Positions 13,261 to 26,058 of a stretch of 64,000 nucleotides of DNA are shown here, piece after piece. The number at the start of each line of letters is the position of its first letter. Position 1 is the first letter of the stretch. The translations under genes were made by a program, and so were the position numbers. Under the pieces are notes generated by a model. The model had not been told where the DNA came from. It saw nothing but the letters and a program-made list of their open reading frames with translations, and made no database searches. The DNA comes from Sophora flavescens (lineage: Eukaryota; Streptophyta; Magnoliopsida; Fabales; Fabaceae), in NCBI GenBank assembly GCA_030762895.1, contig CM061062.1, positions 232,303,879 to 232,367,878 on the forward strand, in the 5' to 3' direction.

Positions 13261-14868
13261 TTATTTTTTTTTAATAATTTTACCTTGTAAACAATGATAA
13301 CATTATAAATTCAATTTATTATGAACATTTTTTATATATTTTAAGTCATTTACAAAATGATAAGTATGTTATGATGTATAAAATTTAATTTATTAAGTCA
13401 TGTGAAAAATAAGTTTTGTACGAATCTGAATTTATTGCAATAAATCTCTTGTTAATAAATATAGTATTCATAATATTGACAAAAAAGGCATAAATATTAG
13501 TTTATTAAAAAATAAAATGTCTCAAAATACACTATGGGAATTATTTCCCAAAATGAGTTCATTTTGGGGTGCACAGTGGGAAGTCGATTTATGTCATACT
13601 TAAATAGCTAAATGTAAATACGAGAAGGAGGTTGAATTATGTTTACCTAAAACTTTTTGTAAACCAGAAATTTTTTGAAGGCAATTAAAAGCATATAGTT
13701 TAAAAAACACGTAGTTCACTCGTTGTATGGTTTTCTATACTTGTCAACGACAAATGTTATGAGCAGACATACGAAGACTTTTTTAACAAAAGCTTGTTTA
13801 GGAAATACACATTAGCCTTTTTATTAGTCACAAGATAAATGATTTATCGATATTAAAGAGCTTAAGGGAACAAAGAATCACATAGAGCAATTATCCTGGT
13901 TTACCCTTAACCTTGGGTGACGTCTAGTCCATGATTTCACCAGATTTTACAATAACTGATCAGATTAAGACTTAAGTGTTCTATACTCACCTAACCTCTT
14001 TAGACTCGACTCAACAATAAGTATTCTTTTCTCACATAGCATCTTCAGGCTCTAATACTTAGAAACAATGGAAAATAAATTGTATGATTTATAGACTGCA
14101 AGTCTTCCAAAAACACTCATAGAGTTAATAAATATTAAGGTTTGGAACATTGTGTAATAACTTCTCTATTGAATACAAGTATTTAAGAGAAGAATAAAGA
14201 ATGAAAGATTGATGAATTAATTGTGCAAAGTAAATGCTTGAGCTTGTATATATGTTGTCAACTTCATCAGTTCCTTAAAATATTTTTTATATAGGCTTCA
14301 ATCAATTCGACCCATTAGAGACGTTCTTCAAATAGTAAGTTTCTTCGGTTCAAAACTTTTGAATCTCCACAAATGGGATAAAACCATCCAGGTTATACAT
14401 TTAATGCAGAGAAACTTTGGTCTCTCTTTTCCTAAAGCAAAAAGAGAATAAAAGGTATTTATCAGCATAGCTTTGTTTCTCGAGCAGTGGGGTTTCCATT
14501 TTAATGCATGACACAAGAATATCAGACGAAAGGCTTCTTGCAACTTCTAATAAATGATAGGTGAATTCTCCCATACCTTCCATAATTTTAGTGTAACTTT
14601 TACACTACTACTTACATTCTGACAACTCATCTAAAATGAACACATCAATGACACTTCATTATCTTTTTTTTTAAAAAATATTTTAATCTTTTTAGATTCA
14701 AAAGACCTATTTGCCCCTTTCATCCCTTCCTTCCCTTGCACCACTTTTATCCAGTGACCACCATGACCACCACGACAGCCAATCACAGATATGCACTTTT
14801 GAGTTATGACCATCACCACTAGTCCCAAATACCATCAAGCTCCGAACGAACAACCACAGACCACCGTG
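13261..14868. other. AT-rich sequence with Copia-LTR-like features
   Basis: No supported gene. From about 13610 the sequence (gagaaggaggttgaattatg, then tcctggtttacccttaacc near 13893) resembles phrases I associate with plant Copia LTR/leader DNA. I could not find paired termini or target duplications. Small minus-strand ORFs at 14328-14928 look like chance. Confidence 0.3.
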
Positions 14869-15157
14869 AAGAACAGAACGGACAACCAGAGACCGTCCGA
14901 CTGCCGTGACAGTAGCTCCGAGCATCATTTCCTACGCACGTGAGCCCTCCTCATCACCACCATCGCAGATACACGAACAGCCACCGCGCCACACAGCGTC
15001 TCCGGCCATTGCCACGCCGTTTGGCGTCCAGCCGCCGTCACACTCCTCCATGAGCAGCACTGCAAGTTGCAAACAATAGTTGTTTTAGGTCTAGGGTGTG
15101 TGAGAGTGATGGGCATTTGGTTTGGGCCAACATCTGAAAAAAACAATTGGGCCTAGT
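14869..15157. repeat. Inverted repeat arm 1
   Basis: The reverse complement of this segment matches 19497-19792 along its whole length at roughly 85-88% by eye. Both arms run outward from ACTAGGCCCAATTG, through a T run, TTGGCCCAAACCAAATG and a GC-rich block, to a GGACGGTCTCTGGT motif. The inner end abuts the LTR at 15158. Function unknown. Confidence 0.8.
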
Positions 15158-15854
15158 TGAGACACCCCGTTGTGCCCGATGTTTTATTAGATTAAATCCT
15201 TCTTAATTAAATTCTTAATTGCGTACGTAACGTGAAAATACGTAAAAGTTAAAACTTATATAATAATCATATAACTTCTGCAAATTAAACACACCAACGT
15301 TGTAATATATAAATACACACCTGTTTATTTATTACATTACTAAAACATTGTTGAGGGTAATCCTCTCAGTAGGATCCTTCACAGGCATATACATAAACAA
15401 AAGTTATACTAGCGGAAACATGTAAAAATACTTCCATGAGACATGCTGGCCATACTATCTAGACCCTAAACACCATGGATCACAGCTTGTCCTTCGGCAT
15501 CCGGTTCATTCGGAGTTCCATCCAACTCCTTCTCAATCAACTCATCAACAGGGTCTTCTCAAATGATTCCATAGAAAGATAAAATACAACACACAGAAAG
15601 ATATAGGGGATAAGAAGCAATTCTACCATCGAAAAGCAGAAAAGAGTCATAGTATATAACATAATAAAAGTCATATTATATAACATAATAAAAGTCATAG
15701 ACAATCAACACATATAACTAACAAATCATCCTCGAAATTAAGGTATCATCCTCTACCCTCAACCTCACACAACTAAACCTTTATGATGACGTGGCCACTA
15801 ATTCCCCATATCCGTTAGGGATGTTAGTCCGTCGTCCAAACGACGTGTCCCCAA

Positions 15855-16121
15855 AATCGGTGCACACCCTTATTCATGGTGAGAATGCTCATGCAAAGCA
15901 ATGACACTATAGCTGCACGGTAAAGTCGGTGCACACCCTGGACCAAAGGTGCTCATGCATAGCAATGGCACTATAGCTGCACGGTACAGTCGGTGCACAA
16001 CCTCATCCATGGTAAGAATGTTCATGTAATACAATGACACTATAGCTACACGGTACAGTCGGTGCACACCTTGATTCTCTTTCGAGGGTGCTCAAGCAAA
16101 GCTTGGCACTATAGCTGCACA
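15855..16121. repeat. Minisatellite, ~67-bp period
   Basis: Four copies of a unit with CTATAGCTGCACGGTA and GTCGGTGCACA. One or two copies of the same unit occur at equivalent LTR positions near 3690-3840 and 21480-21620, so copy number varies among LTR copies. Confidence 0.85.
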
Positions 16122-17541
16122 AATTAAATCTAACATTGGCGGTCCCACAAGGACTTTGGACCTCGTATGTGTCAAAAATACGGTTATAAACACAATACAA
16201 CTGATAAGCCTCACTGAAGTACATCAATAACCACCTAGTGCCTTAAGATTCCATTCTAGCCTTGACTCACATTATATGACACATTTCATCTTTAAAATAA
16301 TCAATTTACGCTAGGCACTTCTAATTCACCGATACTTTCTCACCCAAACAATTATCTCCCAAACAACATATATCCTCACTTAAAATCAACTAAACATAGT
16401 ACTAAAAATCAAGCAGATCATGTATAACACAATATCAGAAAATATTCAAATACCACAAAATATCACATAAGCAATTCAATAATAATAATAATAATAAATT
16501 CAATCAAATTTAGATAAGATAAAATCATCCTAACATCGATAATCCTACAACCCCCGAATCACCATTGGTTTCACAGAAAAGGTTTCCAATGTGATTTTGG
16601 TCTTGTCGATTACTCAACTACTAGTAGGGTTTAGGCCGCCCTACACAATTATATAATATACTACTTATTGATTCTGACGATAGGTTGATTCTTTTCCCTA
16701 CCTGGGTTATCACTGGAATTCCGAAATTGATGTCCCTCGCTATCACGCCACACGTTATCACATTCACCTTCATCCAAACAACACAACAACAAGTTAATCA
16801 ACAAACCCTCCCTTAACCACTTTTAGTTAGGTTCGGCCAAGTAATTCAAATGAGGGTTAGGGTTATGTTCTCATTCTAATCTTTTGGATTCTAGGTGCTT
16901 ATGTCTTGGATAACTAGGATAAATTGTTAGAAGTTGAAAATATGAAACAAAATCCTCTAACCTCCAAGGTTAGGGTTTCGGCTACGAGCACAAAAATAGG
17001 TGAGAAAATTTATTTGGATTCAAGCTGTTGGATCATAACAGTAGTGTCATTGAACATAGAACCCTTAAATATCTTATATCTAACCTCATAAGTTAAAAAT
17101 TGAACAAAACCTCCTTTGTTAACTTTAACATAGATTCGACCCTCTCTAGAACAATAGGAAGGAAAATGATTTTGCTCACATACTCTTAGATGATGAAAAT
17201 AGAAGACATGTAAGGATCATAGAAATTGGTTTCACCTTAAAATGATTTTTCTACAATTTTCTATAGATTTTCAAAGTTATGAACCCTAATATGAACCTAG
17301 TTGAATATGAACTTGGATCATGAAAATAATTGAAGAACATAGGGTTTAACATTGATGAGGAACATGGTTTACCTCTTGAAAATGGAAGATGAGCAAGAAA
17401 TCTACTAGTTGCTTCAATACCTTGGTTATGGAGGTTTTGGAGAAAAAGGAAGAAAATGAGAGAAAGTGGAAGAAGATGTAAGAAGGTTGGAGATGAATGA
17501 AGAAATGAAGGAGAAGAGATGGAGGGGAGGGGCTGCCGTTT

Positions 17542-17569
17542 GGGGGGGGGGGGGGGGGGGGGGGGGGGG
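17542..17569. repeat. 28-base poly-G tract
   Basis: Uninterrupted G run inside the LTR, in the same relative place as the 14-base run at 2022-2035. The length may be unreliable in an assembly. Confidence 0.9.
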
Positions 17570-17820
17570 AGTGGGGTGGGTGCTTTATAGGTAGGAAATT
17601 AACTTAACTTAGGTTAAGTTAATACTAATCATGGTTAATAAATATCTAGATACCGTCTGAGTTTTAAACCCAAAATTTCTTCGTAACCTTATACCATAAC
17701 AGAGACTCTAAATATGATTTTATTTTATTTAAAATCACTTTCTAACTCTCAGATTAAAATATAATTAATTAATTATATTTTAACCGGTTAAACAGCGTAA
17801 TTAAAAATCAGGCTGTTACA

Positions 17821-17834
17821 TTACTACCCCTCTT
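17821..17834 (-). other. Polypurine tract
   Basis: The minus strand reads AAGAGGGGTAGTAA directly before the LTR terminus TGTAACA. It primes plus-strand DNA synthesis in reverse transcription. The same tract is seen at 23657-23670 and 25373-25386. Confidence 0.85.
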
Positions 17835-18611
17835 AGGAAAAAATTCCGTCCTCGGAATTTGTTAACTCAAAACTAGACATCATCTTGTAATCGTATCTTA
17901 ATCTAAAGATCCCACATTACATTTCTCATCATTGTCTTTCCCCTAGGTGACAGCGGTAACTTCATAACAGAATTCATTCTTATATCATTCTATTTATCCT
18001 CGGAACAGTCTATCACTCCATTATATTCATTGTCCTTAACATTTCACCTTGATCTATCATCCTTGAAGGACATAATTAAAACTTAATCTTTTCCTTCTTC
18101 TTACTACTGATCCACTAGAGAACTTTATTTCAACATCTAACTCCCGCAATTAACACCCTAATCAATTCCAACATCTAACTTCTACCATTACCCGCAAATA
18201 ACACCACAATCAATACTACCCTAACTTCCTGCTTAATGTATCCATTCACAGTCCTAGATCCTTGTAGCGTATTCTACTATTCCAGATTATATCAAAATCA
18301 CACATCTTAATCCTCAAAAGAACATTATTGCACCTCTTAATGCAATTAAAACCAAAAGAAGTTATCTTTCCTGCTCATATTCATTTTAGGTAAAACTACT
18401 ATAGGTACTTTTACTTTAATCTTCCAAATTCATACCATCCATACTAACTACGAGTATTGATCATTACCTTAGATTCTCTTAGTAAAACTATGCCTCGATC
18501 AACATTTGATGTATAGTAATTGTCTCACTCACTGATATTGATCTTAAGGGTTCACATCCTACCAGTCACAACTATACCTCAATAAAACTCTCATCAATTC
18601 CTTGTCTATTA
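17821..18611 (-). mobile_element. Gypsy 3' internal (post-pol) remnant
   Basis: Non-coding region upstream of the 3' LTR on the element's strand. It starts like the chromodomain-bearing copies at 23657 (ttccgtcctcggaattt) but then diverges without a chromodomain. It is related to 38729-39037 (shared TCCCACATT... and AGGTGACA...GTAACTT phrases). No ORF. Confidence 0.6.
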
Positions 18612-19078
18612 TTGGCCATGTGTGATTTTGGTCCGTAAAGTTTTTTCTATCCACATTTGGTCCTCCTATTTTTACAATGTTTCAAATTAGGTCATTCTGT
18701 CCAATGCTCGTCGATTTTTCATAGATTAACTGAGAGGGACCACTACTCTAAGAGCATAGAACCTCTAGTTGCGCTTCTATGGTAAATGACTATGTAGTGA
18801 AACAAAAAAAAAGTCTCAGAAAGGAGGGACAAAACTAGTAAATAGTAGAGAGGAACCACTGAATCAGAGAAGTACAAGAGCGAGAACCTTAGATGGAGTT
18901 TCTGTGTGCTTAAAGGGGTGATTCCTCTATGTTGATCATTGAAAAAATTGTCAGACATTGGAAAGAAGGACCAAATTTGCAACATTGAAAAATAGGGGGC
19001 CAAATGTGCACGACAAAAACTATAGGGGCCAAAACCGAACATAATTAGTAATAGGGGAACTAAAAGTACAATTAAGCC
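18612..19078. mobile_element. Degenerate 'TTTTGGTCC' TIR element
   Basis: The left part reads GATTTTGGTCCGTAAAG; the right end, AACTAAAAGTACAATTAAGCC, matches the right terminus of the well-defined MITE at 34920-35294 in form. Terminal repeats are degraded, the left boundary is approximate and no target duplication is evident. Confidence 0.5.
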
Positions 19079-19496
19079 TATAAATTATAATTAGACGTAT
19101 ATACAAATATTTAAGATAATTACTTAAATTGGATAATAAATTTATAATAAAATTATATGTGAAATACCTAGTATTTAATAGGTTAGAGTTAGGGTTATGG
19201 TATTTTATATGTATATATAGAAATAAATATGCATATTTTTTGTGTGCAAAATATGAATATATTTTTATTCCCAAGTTTTATCCATAAACATATATACCAT
19301 TTAAATGTTTTACAAGTTATTCTGATTTTTAGAATATTTGTTTTGAAAATGACTTTTATTTATTTTTAAAAGAAGGAATGTTTATACTTTTTACAATTTC
19401 AGTAAAAAAGAAAAGAAAACTTAAAGCCCACTATAGCAAGACTCCATTAAATTTGTCAAAAACAAAAAAAGACTCCATTAAATTGTAACCAGACTT
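19079..19496. other. AT-rich spacer
   Basis: Very AT-rich sequence with no supported ORF, ending in a short direct duplication (gactccattaaattt...gactccattaaatt) before the second inverted-repeat arm. Confidence 0.4.
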
Positions 19497-19792
19497 ACTA
19501 GGCCCAATTGTTTTTTTTTTTTTGCAGAAGTTGGCCCAAACCAAATGGCCATCACTCTCACACACCCTAGACATAAAGCAACTATTGTCTACTACTTGCA
19601 GTGCTGCTCATGGAGGAGTGTGACGACGGCTGGATGACAGATGGCGTGGCGATGCCCGGAGACACCGTGAGGCACGGTGGCCGCTCGTGTATCTGCGATG
19701 GTGTCGATGAGGAGGGCTCGCGTGCGGAGGAGATAATGTACGGAGCTATTGTCATGACGGTCGGACGGTCTCTGGTCGTCCGTTCTGGCCTT
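19497..19792. repeat. Inverted repeat arm 2
   Basis: Reverse-complement partner of 14869-15157. Its outer end is cut by the LTR that starts at 19793, so the original arm was longer. The GC-rich interior gives ORFs on both strands (for example 19601-19822), but arm 1 does not preserve their frames well enough to argue for a gene. Confidence 0.8.
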
Positions 19793-20766
19793 TGTAACAC
19801 CCCCTTGGGCATTACTTCCTAATCGCATGCAGAAATGAATTAAAAAGAAAGTTTACTGGTTGCTTTCGGAAAAAAACTTTTATTATTTTCATAAGTCTGA
19901 AAGTATGGGGGTAAACACAATAGTACAAACTATATCATACTCACCAACATACATAGAATTATTTTATTCAAAAACAAACTCTTCTACAATGTACAGATTT
20001 CTCTTGAAAATACTTCATTATTCACAACAAAATTTCAGAAAGGTTTTCAACCACATAAACTAACTTTCTCAAAATACACAACCCCAAAGGAAAAATCCTA
20101 AGCTGGTCACTATACGAGACATCAACTGGAAAGAACTCCGTAGTTCTTACCATTATAATCATCACCAACCTCTTCAAGGATCGGGATTTATATCCCCAAG
20201 TGAGGTTAGGACTTCTCGGTACCACCCACCCTAGTGTACTAGGGTACGTCGGCAAGAAACCAGGAAAACCTGATATATTGTGAGGGTGATATACCAACAT
20301 ATGGATGAATTATGGCAACTACATGTACTACAAACATACAAGCAACAAGAACAGATGAGTATGCATATTCATCATAATTTTTTTAAATAGAATCATAGTA
20401 GCAAGCAAATCATCATCGTTCTTGAAAACATATGGCAGAGTCATCAATGCATTTGGGTTCCATAGCACACCGTCCTACACAAGGCATGGCGAATAAGGCT
20501 CATTGAAATCATGGTCCATCAAGGCACCCATGATACACTGTCGCATGAGATACCTTTCCCTTCAAGGCATTCACGTAAAACTTTTTGGGCACGTCTGCCA
20601 AATGCATGTAAAAACATTTTATTTTCGCTGCTTTTCTTTCTGTTTCATTCTTTCCCTGTCGAGGCTCAAGGCTCACGACCATCCATATATTTTTGACGTA
20701 TTACTTTCATTATCAACACAGGACGTTTTAGTCCGAATGTCCAATCACAACCGTCCTAGACCTGTG
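19793..20766 (-). mobile_element. Family C gypsy LTR, left piece
   Basis: Starts TGTAACACCCCCTTGGGCAT, matching the reverse complement of the end of the solo LTR at 44004-47898. It is interrupted at 20766 by the large gypsy insertion and resumes at 35501. The last five bases (CTGTG, 20762-20766) are the target duplication of that insertion. Confidence 0.75.
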
Positions 20767-23656
20767 TGAGACACCTCGTTTTGCCTCATTGTATTATTAA
20801 ATTAAAACCTTATTATTTATTTACTTAATCGCACGCTTATCGTTGAAAATACGTAAAAATTAAAAATTAATTAATAATCATATAACTTCTGCAAATATAA
20901 AACACTCCAAAATCATATTACAAAAATAGACACATAATTATCCTTTATTTTACACAACACAGTTTAGGGTATCCTCTCAGTAGGATCCCACACAGGTACT
21001 TAGTGATACAAACTGCTTATAACTAGTGGAAAATAAAAAAGTCTTATATGACTCACTAGCCCTAAACTTACTACACTATATTATTAGGATCAATAGGTTG
21101 TTCTACAGTGTCAGCTTCATACGAAATGTCATTCATCTCCTCAACAACCTCCGTCTCGTACAGGGTTCCTTCCATCTCCTCAGCAACATATTCCTCCATC
21201 TGGTCTTCTAACGTAATAAAGTAGACATACACAAAAATACATAAATAGGGAGATAAGAAACAGTTCTATCATCATAAGCGGAAAAGATTCATAGCATATA
21301 ATACAATAATAGTCACAAACATGCATCACTCACAATTTACAGTCATCCATACTTTATAACATCATCCTCTACCCTCCAACTCATGCAACTAAACCTTTAT
21401 GCTGGCGTGGCCACTGCTAATCCTGTCACACATCCCTCATTAGGAATGTCAGTCAGTCATCCTTGTGACACGTTCCCAACGCCGATGCACATTCTCATCC
21501 ATTGTGAGAATGTTCATGCAAAGCAATGACACTATAGCTGCACAGTACCGTTGGTGCACACCCTGATTTTCTCTCTCATCTCTATCAAGGGTGCTCGTGC
21601 ATAGCAATGACACTATAGTTGCACAACTTAACTTCTAATATGGAACGCCCCACGAGAACTTCGGACCTCGTGTATCTCAAATACACGGTTATGAACAACA
21701 ATGCAACATATGATTCTCACTGACTTTTATCAATAACAACCTAGTACCTCAATCTTTTCCTCATAACCTCCACTTACATTCTATATCACATCACATCTAT
21801 AAAATAATAGCGAGGCACCTCTAATTCATATTCAAAACTCTCACCCAAACAAAATACCTCCGAGCAATATATATCTTCACTTAAAATCAACTAAGCAGTT
21901 TATCAAACTAGACAGATCATGCATAACACAGTAATCAATAAAATATTCAAACATCAAAACAAAACGTCATATGCAGTAGAGTACCTCATCCAGCGTATCA
22001 CAAACAGTCAATAATAAATAATCCAGACATCATCAATATTATAAAATTAACCTAAGTTGATAAACCAACAACTCCCAAATCGTCATTGGTAAAGCGGAAA
22101 AGTTTCCAATGCGATTTTGGTATTGTCGATTACTCAACCACTAGTAGGGTTTAGGTCGCCCTACACCAATATTATAAATTATATACTACTTATCAGTTCC
22201 GATGATGGAATGGTTCTTTCTCCCACCTAAGTTACCACCGGAAACACGAAATCGACGATCCTTGATATCCCGCCACGAGTTACCAAAACCACCTTCAACC
22301 AAATCAACAAATTAAATAATTAATCAAACAAATCTAAATATGACCATATAGTGCTAGGTTCGGCCAAGTCATAAAAATAAGGCTAGGGTTATTTGCTTAA
22401 TCCAATCTTTTAGATACTAATTCCCAAAGTATTAACTAGCATAGATTAAGTGTGAATAGTTAAGATTGTAAAACATAATCCTTTAACCAACTAGGTTAGG
22501 GTTTCGGCCTCAATGAGAAAAATGGGTTAGAAATTCCTTTTTCTCACAAACTCTTGGATCTATAACCTACACATCTTAGTTAGTTCATACAAATTATGAT
22601 CTAGTTAAAGATTGAAGAAAACTTATTTTGCTCACATGAACACAAATTCTGTCAAGGCTAGAAAATAGGGCTAGGAATTTATTTTGATTTCAAGTTTCTA
22701 GTTATAACAACTATAGGTATTAAAGAGTAAAGATCAAGTGCCATATTGTAAAAATTGAACAAAACTTCCTTTGCCTAAAAATATATAGATTCGGCCTTCA
22801 ATAGATAAATAGGAAGGCAAATGATTTTGATTACATACTCTTAGATGATGATAGTAGAGGACATATTAAGATCATAGAAATTGGTTTCACATTAAAATTA
22901 TTTTCTAAAATTTTCTATAAATATTTGAAATTCTAGATCGAAGAATGAAAAACTCATGAAAACTTGATGATCATGACTTGGAAACAAGAAAATCAATGAA
23001 GAACATGATGTTTATTTATCAAGAAGAGTAAGGTATACCTCTTAGATGTTGGAAAATTGAAAGGAATGGATCAAGTCCTTCACAAAATTGCTTGAAGTGT
23101 TTTTTGAGAAAAGTGAGAGGAATGGATCAAGTCCCCGATTAGGGTTTTACGCCCGTATAAAAGCGTAATATTTCGTTTTCGACTAAAAATTTTCAAACTA
23201 ATCAAACTTGTTGGAAATATTATTTATATATAAACCATTTCGTTCACGAGTCAAAATTAGGTTTTCTGATCATTAAAATCTTACTTTCAGTGAAAACACT
23301 AACTGTTTTCGTCTGAACTTTTACCAAAATTCGTCCGAATAAACATAATATTTTATTTCTGATCAGAAATTTGGAGAGTAGACTTCCTCACGGACAAAAT
23401 ATAAAAAATCTACAAATTTTAGTTTTCGGGCCAAATTAGGGTTTTCTGTCAGTATAAAATTATACTGTCAGTTATAAAAAACGCGGATCGGTTTCCGTCT
23501 TAGTTTTAAACCGAAATTTTAACTAGAGCTTCCTACCGTAGAGTAAGTTCCATATATGATTTTGTTTTCTCCAAAAATAATTTCCTAAGTCTCAATTAAA
23601 AATATAAATAAATATATTTTTACTGTTAACAGCGTAATTAAAAACAGACTGTTACA
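20767..23656 (-). mobile_element. 3' LTR of the 20767-35495 element
   Basis: Family A LTR of 2,890 bp followed by a polypurine tract (23657-23670). Near 23115-23135 it has an internal deletion joining 'ggatcaagtc' to 'cccgattagggt'. The same deletion is present in the second unit (24340-25372) but not in the third (33626-35495). Confidence 0.85.
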
Positions 23657-23695
23657 TTACTACCCCTCTTAGAAAAAAAATTCTGTCCTCGGAAT

Positions 23696-24333
23696 TTACA
23701 TTCCTAAGAAAAGATGTGGATATCGTTTTTGCATATCTGCTTCACGTTCCCAAGTAGCATCTCTAGTAGTTTCATCCCATATGACCTTAACCAATGGAAT
23801 TTGTCTACCGCGAAGCTCCTTAATCTCTCTATCTGCTATCCTTACAGGTAGAGCCTCATACTCTAGATTCTCTCGCAGTTGTATAGACTCAGACTCAGTA
23901 ACATGTGAAGGATCAGGATAATATTTTCTCAAATGAGAAACGTGAAAAACATCATGAAGGTTACCAAGGTTAGGTGATAAAGCAATATGATAAGCTACTG
24001 GACCAATCCTTCGAAGAATCTAGAAAGGTCCGATGAATCTTGGAGTAAGTTTTTTAGTTTTGATAGCCCTGCCAATTCCGGTCTTCGGAGTGACTCTCAA
24101 GAACACGTGATCACTCTCTTGGAATTCTAAAGGTCTCCTTCTCTTGTTACTGTAGCTCCTTTACCCATCCCGTGCTTCCTTCATCTTTTCCCTTATCTTC
24201 CTAACTTGTTCCGTAGTCTGTTGCACCACATCTGGACCCAAGACTTGATTTTCACCAATCTAATACCAACATAATGGGGTCCTACACTTCCTACCATACA
24301 AAGCCTCATATGGTGCCATCCCTATACTATTGT
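23696..24333 (-). pseudogene. pol: Integrase C-terminus + chromodomain, unit 1
   Basis: 3' end of a chromovirus pol gene. Read on the minus strand, it has the integrase tail MAPYEALYGRKCRTP, the GPY/F-type motif (PRFIGPF), HDVFHVSHLRKYYPDP, and a chromodomain ending IPLVKVIWDETTRDATWE...YPHLF before the stop at 23696. The chromodomain is thought to target integration to chromatin. In-frame stops interrupt it: after WY (Glu codon changed to TAG), after ARDG, and directly after the GPF motif. The catalytic integrase core and everything upstream are missing. At 24333-24340 it jumps into LTR sequence. Confidence 0.88.
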
Positions 24334-24339
24334 GAAAAC

Positions 24340-25372
24340 ATATTTTGCTCACATGAACGCAAATTCGGTCAAGGTTAGAAAATAGGGCTAGGAATTTCTT
24401 TTGATATCAAGTTTCTAGTTATAACAACTATAGGTATTAAAGAGTAAATATCAAGTGTCGTTGTAAAAATTGAACAAAACTTCCTTTGCCTAATAATATA
24501 TAGATTCTGCCTTCAATAGATAAATAGGAAGGAAAATGATTTTGATTACATACTCTAAGATGATGATAGTAGTGGACATATTAAGATCATATAAATTGGT
24601 TTCACATTAAAATGATTTTTCTACAATTTTCTAGAAATATTTGAAATTCTAGATCTAAGAATGAAAAACTCATGAAAACTTGATGGTCATGACTTGGAAA
24701 CAAGAAAATCAATGAAGAACATGATGTTTATTTATCAAGAAGAGTAAGGTATACCTCTTAGATGTTGGAAAATTGAAAGGAATGGATCAAGTCCTTCACA
24801 AAATTGCTTGAAGTGTTTTTGAGAAAAGTGAGATGAATGGATCAAGTCCCCGATTAGGGTTTTACGCCCGTATAAAAGCGTAATATTTCGTTTTCGACTA
24901 AAAATTTTCAAAATAATCAAACTTATTGGAAATATGATTTATATATAAACCATTTCGTTCACGAGTCAAAATTAGGTTTTCTGATCATTAAAATCTTACT
25001 TTCAGTGAAAACACTAACTGTTTTCCGTCTGAACTTTTACCAAAATTCGTCTGAATAAACATAATATTTTATTTCTGATCAGAAATTTGGAGAGTAGACT
25101 TCCTCACGGACAAAATATAAAAAATCTACAAATTTTAGTTTTCGGGCCAAATTAGGGTTTTCTGTCAGTATAAAATTATAATGTCAGTTATAAAAAACGC
25201 GGATCGGTTTCCGTCTTAGTTTTAAACCGAAATTTTAACTAGAGCTTCCTACCGTAGAGTAAGTTCCATATATGATTTTGTTTTCTCCAAAAATAATTTC
25301 CTAAGTCTCAATTAAAAATATAAATAAATATATTTTTACTGTTAACAGCGTAATTAAAAACAGACTGTTACA
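24340..25372 (-). mobile_element. Partial LTR, tandem unit 2
   Basis: Duplicate of 22617-23656, starting at the phrase GAAAACATATTTTGCTCACA and including the shared internal deletion. It ends with the LTR terminus and polypurine tract. Chromodomain start-to-start distance between units 1 and 2 is 1,716 bp. Confidence 0.87.
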
Positions 25373-25411
25373 TTACTACCCCTCTTAGAAAAAAAATTCT
25401 GTCCTCGGAAT

Positions 25412-25878
25412 TTACATTCCTAAGAAAAGATGTGGATATCGTTTTTGCATATCTGCTTCACGTTCCCAAGTAGCATCTCTAGTAGTTTCATCCCATATGA
25501 CCTTAACCAATGGAATTTGTCTACCGCGAAGCTCCTTAATCTCTCTATCTGCTATCCTTACAGGTATAGCCTCATACTCTAGATTCTCTCGCAGTTGTAT
25601 AGACTCAGACTCAGTAACATGTGAAGGATCAGGATAATATTTTCTCAACTGAGAAACGTGAAAAACATCATGAAGGTTACCAAGGTTAGGTGATAAAGCA
25701 ATATGATAAGCTATTGGACCAATCCTTCGAAGAATCTAGAAAGGTCCGATGAATCTTGGAGTAAGTTTTCTAGTTTTGATAGCCCTGCCAATTCCGGCCT
25801 TCGGAGTGACTCTCAAGAACACGTGATCACTCTCTTGGAATTCTAAAGGTCTCCTTCTCTTGTTACTGTAGCTCCTTT
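25412..25878 (-). pseudogene. pol: Integrase C-terminus + chromodomain, unit 2, first part
   Basis: Near-identical copy of unit 1 (the 78-codon chromodomain differs by one residue, Leu to Ile). It is interrupted at 25878 by the CACTA element and resumes at 33458. The stop after GPF is shared with unit 1, so it predates the duplication. The TAG after WY is absent here. Confidence 0.87.
25876..25878. other. CACTA target site duplication, left (TTT)
   Basis: TTT before CACTAGTG, repeated at 33455-33457. The tandem homologue in unit 1 (near 24150) shows the empty site with a single TTT. Confidence 0.9.
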
Positions 25879-26058
25879 CACTAGTGCAATAAGTGCTTTT
25901 TACGTCAGTTAAAATTGATTTTTTACGTCAGAATACTGACTGACATAAATACAGCTGACATTAATAGTTAATATTTTAACGTCAGTTGAGAACTGACGTT
26001 AAATATAACACTATTAACGTCAGTTCCTTAACAAAACCGACGTTAATGTTGTAAAAAT

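Larger units (their letters stand above)
15158..17820 (-). mobile_element. 3' LTR of gypsy element (family A)
   Basis: Plus-strand start TGAGACACCCCGTTGTG and end GGCTGTTACA. The polypurine tract follows on the minus strand, so this is the 3' LTR of a minus-oriented element. The 5-bp left flank is CTAGT; no partner LTR with that flank occurs in the window. It contains a roughly 67-bp minisatellite (15855-16121) and a 28-base G run. Confidence 0.85.

Noticed and set aside
19582..19828. Overlapping GC-rich ORFs on both strands
   Set aside because: They are frame shadows in an inverted-repeat arm, and the other arm does not keep the frames.
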